Source: Pseudofulvimonas gallinarii
GTDB taxonomy: Bacteria; Pseudomonadota; Gammaproteobacteria; Xanthomonadales; UBA2363
Length of the DNA: 64,000 nt
Reading direction: 5' to 3'
Assembly (NCBI RefSeq): GCF_004343305.1
Contig: NZ_SMAF01000009.1
Span: 62,001 to 126,000 of the forward strand
The stretch's first letter is position 1. Each line of letters opens with the position of its first letter. The notes beneath the pieces are model-generated. The model was given only the letters and a program-made list of their open reading frames with translations, searched no databases and was not told the DNA's origin. Below are positions 37,700 to 44,707 of the stretch, one piece after another. The translations under genes were made by a program, and so were the position numbers.

Positions 37700-39154
37700 A
37701 TGCATCCATCGTCCGAACCGACGCCATCCACCGGGAACCGCCCGCGTCCGCTGGTCGTGGATCTCGATGGCACGCTGGTGCTCGGCGACACGCTGCACGA
37801 ATCACTGCTCGGCCTGCTGCACGCGGCACCCGTCAATGCCCTGCTTCTGCCAGCATGGCTGCTGCGCGGCAAGGCCGGCTTCAAACGTGCGCTCGCGGCG
37901 CGTCATAGGGTTGATCCGGGCACGCTGGCCTACAACCAGCCGCTGCTGGAATGGATCCGATCCCAGCGCGAGGAACGACAGGTCGTGCTCTGCACTGCGG
38001 CCGATGCCGCCATCGCGCAGGCGGTCGCCGCTCATCTGGGGCTTTTCGATGCGGTGATCGCCAGCAACGGCCAGGACAACCTGTCGGCCGGACGCAAGGC
38101 CGACGCGCTGGTGGCACGCTACGGCGAGCGCGGCTTCGACTACGTCGGCAACGACGCCGCCGACCTGCCGGTCTGGCAACGCGCGCACTCGGCCATCCTC
38201 TGCAATGCCACGACGAGCGTGAGTCGCGCTGCGCTGGCGCACGGCAACGTCGTGCACGAGATTGCGCCGCGCACCGGCACCTCCATCGCCTGGCTGCGGG
38301 CGCTGCGCCTGCACCAATGGGCGAAGAACCTGCTGCTGTTCGTGCCGCTGTTGACGGCGCACCTGGTATTCGAACCGGCCGCGCTGGCGAAGGCAACGCT
38401 TGCCTTCGTCACGTTCTGCCTGTGTGCCTCGGGCGTGTATCTGCTCAACGACCTCGCCGACCTGGCGGCCGATCGCCGCCATCCGCGCAAGCGCCTGCGC
38501 CCGTTCGCCGCCGGGCAGCTTTCTGCGCTGGCTGGATCCGGTGTCGCCCTGGCGCTGCTGGCCAGCGCGTTCGCGCTGGCGATCGCGACCTTGCCGTTGG
38601 CCTTTGTCGTCGCCCTGGCCGCCTATTTCCTGCTGACCTGTGCCTATTCGCTGCGCCTCAAGCGCGTGGAGATCCTCGACGTGGTGGTCCTCGCGGCGCT
38701 CTACACCGCGCGGATCATCGCCGGTGCGCTGGCGCTGCAAGTCGAGCTTTCGTTCTGGCTGCTGGCGTTCTCGATGTTCCTGTTCCTGTCGTTGGCGCTG
38801 CTCAAGCGACATACCGAACTGGGCGCAGTCGCCGAGCTGGGCGAGGCACATGTGAGCGGACGCGGCTACCGCGTCAGCGACCTGCCGCTGGTCGCGATGC
38901 TGGGCGTGACCGCGGGATACGCCTCGGTGCTGGTGTTCGCGCTCTACATCAACAGCCCGGCCAGTGCCGCCCTGTACGCGCGGCCGACCCTGCTGTGGCT
39001 GCTGTGCCCGCTGCTGCTGTTCTGGATCGGGCGCGTATGGCTGCTCAGCCATCGCCGCCGCATGCATGACGATCCACTCGTGTTCGCACTGACCGATCCG
39101 GCCAGCCTGCTGGTCCTGGTCGCTGCGCTGGTGACCGTCGGCGCGGCGATATGA
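37700..39154 (+). CDS. HAD phosphatase-UbiA prenyltransferase fusion (polyprenyl-phosphate ribosyltransferase type)
   Basis: 484 aa in two parts. Residues 15-200 are a HAD phosphatase: VVDLDGTLV (nucleophile D21, D23), LCTAAD (motif II) and YVGNDAADLPV (motif IV). Residues 210-484 are a UbiA membrane domain with eight or nine helices, the NDLADLAADRRHPRKRLRP Asp motif and a second, Asp-poor loop DVVVLAALYTARIIAGA, as in decaprenyl-phosphate phosphoribosyltransferase (Rv3806c type). The predicted role is to move phosphoribose from PRPP to polyprenyl phosphate (UbiA) and to remove the 5-phosphate (HAD). It overlaps the next gene by ATGA, and the epimerase pair follows; this context supports the arabinose-donor role over quinone biosynthesis. 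Confidence 0.88.
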   Translation: MHPSSEPTPSTGNRPRPLVVDLDGTLVLGDTLHESLLGLLHAAPVNALLLPAWLLRGKAGFKRALAARHRVDPGTLAYNQPLLEWIRSQREERQVVLCTAADAAIAQAVAAHLGLFDAVIASNGQDNLSAGRKADALVARYGERGFDYVGNDAADLPVWQRAHSAILCNATTSVSRAALAHGNVVHEIAPRTGTSIAWLRALRLHQWAKNLLLFVPLLTAHLVFEPAALAKATLAFVTFCLCASGVYLLNDLADLAADRRHPRKRLRPFAAGQLSALAGSGVALALLASAFALAIATLPLAFVVALAAYFLLTCAYSLRLKRVEILDVVVLAALYTARIIAGALALQVELSFWLLAFSMFLFLSLALLKRHTELGAVAELGEAHVSGRGYRVSDLPLVAMLGVTAGYASVLVFALYINSPASAALYARPTLLWLLCPLLLFWIGRVWLLSHRRRMHDDPLVFALTDPASLLVLVAALVTVGAAI

Positions 39155-40467
39155 ACGACACCGGCATCGGCTGGGGTCGCCATCCGCGCCTCCCGCCAGC
39201 GCGGCAGGTCGTCTTGCGCGACCGTAACGCCGCTCTGCCGCAGACATCGACGACGCTGCTGCCGCATGGCCTGGGCCGCAGTTATGGCGACAGCTGCCAG
39301 AACGGCGACGGTACCCTGCTACTCACGCGCGGCCTCGACCGCTTCATCCACTTCGATCGTGAAGCCGGCGTCCTGGCCTGCGAGGCCGGCGTCAGCCTCG
39401 ACGAGATCCTGAGACTGGTCGTTCCGCACGGCTGGTTCCTGCCGGCGGTGCCCGGCACGCGCTTCGTTACCGTCGGCGGCGCGATTGCCAATGATGTCCA
39501 CGGCAAGAACCATCATCGCGCTGGCAGTTTCGGACGGCATGTGCGCCGCTTCGAACTGCTGCGCAGCGATGGCCGTCGCCTCGTCTGTTCGCCGGAGGAA
39601 AACACCGGGCTGTTCGAAGCCACCATCGGCGGCCTCGGCCTCACCGGACTGATGACCTGGGCGGAAATCAGGCTGGCCCCCATTCCCGGTCCCTGGATGC
39701 AGGTCGAGCATGTCCGTTTCGCGGGCCTCGACGAGTTCTTCGCCCTCAGCGAGGCATCGGCGAACAGCCACGAACACAGCGTGGCGTGGATCGACTGCCT
39801 GGCGCGCGGCAACAAGGCCGGGCGCGGCATATTCAGCCGGGCGAATTTCGTCGCCGATTCACGACCTGCGCGGCAGTTGGCGCCGCCACGGCTGGCGGTG
39901 CCCTTCACGCCGCCCGTGCCGATGATCGGGGGCCTCGGCGCGCGCTTCTTCAACGGCGCCTGGTACCGCCGGCCGTTGCGGCGCCCGCGGCGACAGCCCT
40001 ATGCCCCGTTCCTGTTCCCGCTCGACGGCATCGCCGAGTGGAACCGCCTGTACGGACCACGCGGCTTCCTGCAGCACCAGTGCGTCATCCCGCCGGAATC
40101 GGAACGCGACGCCGTGCAGGAACTGTTGCACGCGGTGGCGTCGGCCGGCAGCGGTTCCTTCCTCGCCGTGCTGAAGCGATTTGGTGACCTGCCGTCGCCC
40201 GGCCTGCTCTCGTTCGCACGTCCGGGAACGACCCTGGCACTGGATTTCCCCAATCGCGGCGACGCGACCTTGTCCCTGCTGGATCGCCTGGACGGCGTCG
40301 TCGCCGCCGCCGGCGGTGCCGTGTATCCGGCAAAGGATGCGCGCATGTCGGGCCGCCATTTCCGGCAATTCTTCCCGCGCTGGCCGGCGTTCGACCAGCT
40401 ACGCGACCCGGCCTTCTCCTCCAGCTTCTGGCGCCGTGTGATGACCGGTTCCGGCAGGATGCAATGA
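39151..40467 (+). CDS. dprE1: FAD-linked polyprenylphosphoryl-ribose 2'-oxidase, DprE1 family
   Basis: 438 aa, close to M. tuberculosis DprE1 (461). FAD-binding motifs are the signature GLGRSYGDS and GGAIANDVHGKNHHRAGSFG (His of the flavin site kept), followed by GLTGLMTWAEIRL. Further on, YGPRGFLQHQCVIP and the catalytic lysine in AKDAR are conserved. The position equal to DprE1 Cys387 (in NICVDF) is Ala here (TLALDF), so the covalent benzothiazinone target is missing. The predicted reaction oxidises the 2'-OH of polyprenylphosphoryl-ribose to the 2'-keto form in the periplasm or at the membrane. ATGA overlaps link it to both neighbours. Confidence 0.92.
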   Translation: MNDTGIGWGRHPRLPPARQVVLRDRNAALPQTSTTLLPHGLGRSYGDSCQNGDGTLLLTRGLDRFIHFDREAGVLACEAGVSLDEILRLVVPHGWFLPAVPGTRFVTVGGAIANDVHGKNHHRAGSFGRHVRRFELLRSDGRRLVCSPEENTGLFEATIGGLGLTGLMTWAEIRLAPIPGPWMQVEHVRFAGLDEFFALSEASANSHEHSVAWIDCLARGNKAGRGIFSRANFVADSRPARQLAPPRLAVPFTPPVPMIGGLGARFFNGAWYRRPLRRPRRQPYAPFLFPLDGIAEWNRLYGPRGFLQHQCVIPPESERDAVQELLHAVASAGSGSFLAVLKRFGDLPSPGLLSFARPGTTLALDFPNRGDATLSLLDRLDGVVAAAGGAVYPAKDARMSGRHFRQFFPRWPAFDQLRDPAFSSSFWRRVMTGSGRMQ

Positions 40468-41204
40468 TGAAAAAGATCCTCGTCATCGGTGCCACGTCGG
40501 CGATCGCGGAATCCTGCGCACGACTGTGGGCCCAGCGCGGCGATGCCCTCTATCTGCTCGGCCGCGACAAGGCACGACTGCGGGCCATTGCCGACGACCT
40601 GCGCGCGCGCGGCGCCGCCGAAGTCGCGATGGCGACGCTCGATGTCCGGGACAGGCCTTCGCATGTTTCCGCGATTGAACAGGCGCGCACGGCCATGGCC
40701 GGCGTGGACATCGCACTGCTGGCGCACGGAACGCTTCCGGATCCGGGCGAGTGCGACCGCGACCTTGCTACCGCGATGGATGCATTCGACACCAACGGCA
40801 CCGGCACGATCGCATTGATGCATCGGCTCGCCGCGCTGCTCGAGCTACAGGGCAGCGGCCATCTCGCCGTGATCGGTTCCGTGGCCGGTGATCGGGGACG
40901 CGCCAGCAATGCGATCTATGGCGCCGCCAAGGCCGCGGTGGAAACCTATGCCAGCGCGTTGCGACAGCGGCTGGGCCGACGCGGCATCCAGGTGCTCACC
41001 ATCAAGCCGGGGTTTGTCGATACACCGATGACTGCCCGCTTCCGCAAGAGTGCGCTCTGGGCATCGCCATCGCGTGTTGCCGCCAGCATCGTGCGCGCGA
41101 TCGACCGCGATCGCGCCGTCATCTACGTGCCGTGGTTCTGGCGCCCGGTCATGGCGATCATCCGCGCGCTTCCCGAGTTCGTCTTCAGGCGCATGAAATT
41201 CTGA
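40464..41204 (+). CDS. dprE2: Short-chain reductase, DprE2 family
   Basis: 246 aa; starts in an ATGATGA overlap with dprE1. NAD-binding ILVIGATSAIAESCAR (a G-A-T-S-x-I-A signature of DprE2 rather than the usual T-G-x-x-x-G-x-G), LDVRD, and the YGAAK catalytic pair are present. The C terminus has an amphipathic/hydrophobic end. It would reduce the 2'-keto intermediate to polyprenylphosphoryl-arabinose together with DprE1. Gene order and coupling support this over a general SDR. Confidence 0.9.
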   Translation: MMKKILVIGATSAIAESCARLWAQRGDALYLLGRDKARLRAIADDLRARGAAEVAMATLDVRDRPSHVSAIEQARTAMAGVDIALLAHGTLPDPGECDRDLATAMDAFDTNGTGTIALMHRLAALLELQGSGHLAVIGSVAGDRGRASNAIYGAAKAAVETYASALRQRLGRRGIQVLTIKPGFVDTPMTARFRKSALWASPSRVAASIVRAIDRDRAVIYVPWFWRPVMAIIRALPEFVFRRMKF

Positions 41205-41267
41205 GACGTCGATGCGGCGACGCACACGCCGAACACAGGGGTTGCGTTGACCCGGCGCTTTTCGTTA

Positions 41268-41330
41268 CAACGTGACCACCTCACGTTGACATATCCTGTA
41301 ATTTGCCATCTGTCCTGAACGACGTTCAGG
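41268..41330 (+). promoter_or_regulatory. Regulated promoter region with two palindromes and a TTGACA
   Basis: A perfect 8-bp inverted repeat CAACGTGA/TCACGTTG (41268-41275 and 41281-41288) overlaps a consensus -35 TTGACA (41286-41291). A -10 is weak around 41309-41314. A second perfect palindrome CCTGAACGACGTTCAGG lies at 41314-41330, where a downstream operator would sit. All are in the A/T-richer gap (41205-41413) before the hydrolase gene, with AGGAAGG before its ATG. Confidence 0.55.
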
Positions 41331-41413
41331 TCGATCCGTGACCTAATTCGCATCACCGGCTTCCGGCAGTGCTGCCAGGCGCGCGCTGCCATACATGCGG
41401 AAAAGGAAGGCCC

Positions 41414-43342
41414 ATGCCACTTGCCCTCCGGCTGACAACGCTTGCCCTGCTCTCGCTCTGTGTCGCTGGCACCGCGCCGGCACAGGACACCAGTTCGCCA
41501 GAAGGCTTCTGGTATCTCTCGTCGGGAGGGCAACGCCTTGAGATGCAGTTGAATCACGTCGGCGGCAACTGGAACGGCTGGATCCGCGTCGAAGGCGCAC
41601 CAGGAGCGGCCGACCCCATTGAACTTCTGGAATGGTATCCAGAGACCCGGCGCCTGACCTTCAGATCCAGCCTGCCCGGCGGACTGTACCGCTGGTACCG
41701 CGTGCATGTTGTCGAAGGCGTTCTCAAAGGGCGGATTACCGCACCGGTGGCTTTACCGTCACAGCCGGCGATTGCCGCCTTCACCGGTCACATCACCGGC
41801 TGGAATGCCACATATCTCGATGCCGGACTGGGGCCTCGCGCCTTCGATCTCGTACTGGACGGACAATATCGCGCTCGACTGCGCATCGACGAAAGCCCGG
41901 CGGGCAGCGGCCTGTTCATCGGCACGCTGAAGGTCTATGCAAGCGTGGACCAGGGTGCACTCGACGAAGCCCTGCAATATGACCTGCAGGTCACGCACTG
42001 GGACGGCACCCTGCTGCAATTCCATCGCGGCCACACCAGCGACTGGCAGGCCTTTTCCGGCACGGTCGACGGCCGCCGGATCAGCGGCCATTATTTCCAG
42101 GCCGGCGATCCTGTGCTGCATCCGTGGCAGGGCACACGCGCCGAAGTGCTCGGACGCGGGGTTGCCCCGCCATCGCCGGTTTCACAGGTCGAGAGCTGGC
42201 AGTCGCGGCTGCGAAGCCAGCTTGCCTTGCTCACGATGGCGCGGAATCCGGCACCGCTGGGCATGTCGGTGACGGCACTGCAAAGCAAGCTCCCGCCATT
42301 TCCATCGATCGCCATGACGCCACGACGCGACGACAATCCAATGGCGTGGCCACGCGCGTATCGTCTGGAGGAGCTGGCGCTCCAGTTCGAACTTCCCAAC
42401 CCCTATGGCGCAGACCCGTTGGTGCGCGACGCGCATGCCTGGCTGGCGCGACCCGTGACATCAGCGAACCCGACGAGGGCCGCAGTTGTCGTGCTCAATG
42501 GGCACGGCGGCAGCGCCTATTCCATGATGAATCCGGACGATCCCGGTTACTGGTATGGCGAAGCGTTCGCCCGTCAAGGCTATGTGGTATTGGCACTGGA
42601 TGTATCGCACCGCACGTACGGTGACGATCCGGCCCATGGCAACGTCGCTCATCCGCCCATCGCCGCTCCCGGCTTGGGCACGGACTGGGAAGAGGATGGT
42701 GAGCGCGCCTGGACGGCGATGCGTGCGATCGACTACCTGCTGACCCTGCCTGAAGTCGATCCGTCAAAAATCGTCGTCGCGGGCCTGTCCATGGGCGGTG
42801 AAGTCGCCTCCATCGTCGGCGCGATGGATGAACGCGTGGCGGCAACCATTGTCGCCGGCTACAGCCCGGACCTGGCCGTGATCCGCCACCGCGACAACCA
42901 TCCCTGCTGGGAATGGCATCATTCGACAATTACTGAATATTTGGAAATATCCGACTATCTTGCGCTGGTCGCACCGAGGTTGCTTGTCGTCCAGACCGGC
43001 GCCATCGATCCGGTGTTTTCCGGTTTCCAGCCGCCGTTCGCATCGGACAAGCAGGTCGTGCGACGCGGCCTTCCCGCCCATTCGGCGCTTGATGGCACTC
43101 TGCTTCACCACCTGCACGACAGCGGCCACGCTTTCCGTGTCGGCGATATCGCGGTCGACGGTGCCCCCGCGCCCGGGATCCGGACCGCGACGATCTTCGA
43201 GCCGACTTTCCCACTGGATTTGGACTGGCAGGTCGATGCGCAGACCACGGCCTTGGGCATGAACCTGTTCGAGCTGCTGGGGTGGTCCGACGACAGCCTT
43301 GAGTTCATCTTCAGCGATGGGTTCGAGCCGGCGACTCCGTGA
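41414..43342 (+). CDS. Secreted alpha/beta hydrolase with C-terminal F-S-D-G-F-E tag (paralogue 2)
   Basis: 642 aa with AGGAAGG before ATG 41414 and a standard signal peptide (cut after APAQ). The layout equals that of the hydrolase at 35727: beta-rich N-terminal domain, then an alpha/beta hydrolase with NGHGGSAYSMMNPDDPGYWY, DVSHRTYGDDP, nucleophile elbow GLSMGGE, and HDSGHA near the C terminus. In contrast to its paralogue it has no lipobox cysteine but a C-terminal extension ending LEFIFSDGFEPATP. The two paralogues flank the arabinose-donor cassette. Probably acts on a surface polysaccharide or its acyl groups; not shown. Confidence 0.85.
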   Translation: MPLALRLTTLALLSLCVAGTAPAQDTSSPEGFWYLSSGGQRLEMQLNHVGGNWNGWIRVEGAPGAADPIELLEWYPETRRLTFRSSLPGGLYRWYRVHVVEGVLKGRITAPVALPSQPAIAAFTGHITGWNATYLDAGLGPRAFDLVLDGQYRARLRIDESPAGSGLFIGTLKVYASVDQGALDEALQYDLQVTHWDGTLLQFHRGHTSDWQAFSGTVDGRRISGHYFQAGDPVLHPWQGTRAEVLGRGVAPPSPVSQVESWQSRLRSQLALLTMARNPAPLGMSVTALQSKLPPFPSIAMTPRRDDNPMAWPRAYRLEELALQFELPNPYGADPLVRDAHAWLARPVTSANPTRAAVVVLNGHGGSAYSMMNPDDPGYWYGEAFARQGYVVLALDVSHRTYGDDPAHGNVAHPPIAAPGLGTDWEEDGERAWTAMRAIDYLLTLPEVDPSKIVVAGLSMGGEVASIVGAMDERVAATIVAGYSPDLAVIRHRDNHPCWEWHHSTITEYLEISDYLALVAPRLLVVQTGAIDPVFSGFQPPFASDKQVVRRGLPAHSALDGTLLHHLHDSGHAFRVGDIAVDGAPAPGIRTATIFEPTFPLDLDWQVDAQTTALGMNLFELLGWSDDSLEFIFSDGFEPATP

Positions 43343-43390
43343 TCGGACGTGAGTCGCCGGCCGCCCATCGCGGTGGGGTTCACTGGTTCC

Positions 43391-44137
43391 TCAGAACCGG
43401 CCGCTGCGCAGCACACGCGCCTTCAGGCGGGCCAGTCCCTGCTGCCAGGCATAGGGCAGACTGGCGACGACGCGACGACGCAGCCGGAACAGCGCCGGGG
43501 ACGGGTCGGGCACGGCATGGCCATCGCCGATGCGCGTGGCGACGATCGAGCCCGGCAGTCCGGCAATGCGGCTGTCATGCACGTACAGCAGCGTGTTGAA
43601 CCGGTACCAGAATGGCACCGCGGCATCCGGCAACAACTGCGGCCGAATCGCGTCGAAGGCACGGTAGCCGTGGCGCGCGAATTTTTCCCGCCAGTAGTCC
43701 AGCGGCTGCTCGTTGATGTGGTACTCGCCGCCCTGTCCCGGCGGCGCGGCGGAAAACAGGACCACGCCGCTGGCATGGTTGACGAGGTTGGCGACGAACT
43801 GGTCGGCACACGCGGCGTCGACATGCTCGGCGACCTCCAGCGATTGCACGAGGTCGAATCGACGCCCGAGGTCCAGGGGGCGTGACAGATCGGCCGCATG
43901 GAAGCAGTGTTCGGGGATGAGCAGGTGCTCACGCCGCACGTAGTCGCCATCCGCCCCGTGGATGTCTTCAATGCCGCTTTCACGCCAGGCGGCCAGCCAG
44001 GTGCCCGTTGCACAACCGACGTCGAGCACACTGCGCAGCGCCAGCGGCTCGCGCAGCATCGCAGCCACCTTCATCGCCGCGTGCCGCGACGCGCTGGCCG
44101 TGTAGTCCATGAAATGCTGGTCGTAGACATGACCCAC
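43391..44137 (-). CDS. Class I SAM-dependent methyltransferase
   Basis: 248 aa. SAM-binding motif I VLDVGCATGTWLAAW and an acidic residue after beta-2 (IHGADGDYV) are typical of small-molecule or sugar methyltransferases; the later LVQSLEVAEHVD and LFSAAPPGQGG motifs occur in glycan-cluster methyltransferases. Last gene of the minus-strand glycan cluster, 172 bp from the EamA gene; acceptor unknown. Confidence 0.85.
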   Translation of the reverse strand: MGHVYDQHFMDYTASASRHAAMKVAAMLREPLALRSVLDVGCATGTWLAAWRESGIEDIHGADGDYVRREHLLIPEHCFHAADLSRPLDLGRRFDLVQSLEVAEHVDAACADQFVANLVNHASGVVLFSAAPPGQGGEYHINEQPLDYWREKFARHGYRAFDAIRPQLLPDAAVPFWYRFNTLLYVHDSRIAGLPGSIVATRIGDGHAVPDPSPALFRLRRRVVASLPYAWQQGLARLKARVLRSGRF

Positions 44138-44309
44138 GATTCAATTCTCCTCTAACGCGGCTTGCCGCAGGCATTGAATGAATGCGCGCCATCGCCCCGT
44201 TGATCCGTTCTTGTTGCAACGCATCGGACGACGGCCTGACGGTTGCTGTCGGAAGTCGATGCGTTTCCAGGCGCGTGCCCGGCCAATGGCCTGGGCAGGC
44301 GCGGCAGGA

Positions 44310-44675
44310 TCAACGCGTGCATATGAACAATCCGACCGCGATCAGGCCGATACCCAGCCACTTGGTCGGGGAGACATGCTCGCCCAGCACCAGCGCCGCC
44401 AGCAGGATCGCCGCGACATACTGCAACGACACCACGATCTGCGCCGCATGCAACTGAAAATGTTTCAGCGCCCAGGCATAGGCCAGGATGCCGAACCCGA
44501 AGCAGCCGATGCCGGCGACTGTTTGCCAGGGAAGCAAGCCGAACAGCAGGGGCCGGCCAGCCGGCGTATCGGCGCCCAGTTTCAGCAGCAGGTTGCCGAC
44601 GGCATTGCCGACGATGACCAGACCCAGTGCCGCGAAGGCGAGCCAGCGCACACCCAGTCCCTGTTCAATGCCCAT
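44310..44675 (-). CDS. Small EamA/SMR-like transporter (possible lipid-linked sugar flippase subunit)
   Basis: 121 aa with GGAGAA upstream of ATG 44675 (MGIEQGLGVRWLAFA). Four membrane helices (about 10-30, 45-65, 75-95, 100-118) and the motif LQYVAAILLAALVLGEHVSPTKWLGIGLI fit the EamA/SMR half-size family, including ArnE/ArnF-type flippase subunits. Directly after the asparagine-synthase-like gene (32-bp gap), so a role in moving an undecaprenyl-linked sugar is possible but unproven. Confidence 0.75.
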   Translation of the reverse strand: MGIEQGLGVRWLAFAALGLVIVGNAVGNLLLKLGADTPAGRPLLFGLLPWQTVAGIGCFGFGILAYAWALKHFQLHAAQIVVSLQYVAAILLAALVLGEHVSPTKWLGIGLIAVGLFICTR

Positions 44676-44707
44676 GATGTTCTCCGCCTTCTCCGCAGGG
44701 ACGCATG

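Noticed and set aside
41314-41330. SOS (LexA) box
   Set aside because: The GAAC-N3-GTTC centre is one base short of the Bacillus-type box and does not match the gammaproteobacterial CTGT-N8-ACAG or Xanthomonas forms.
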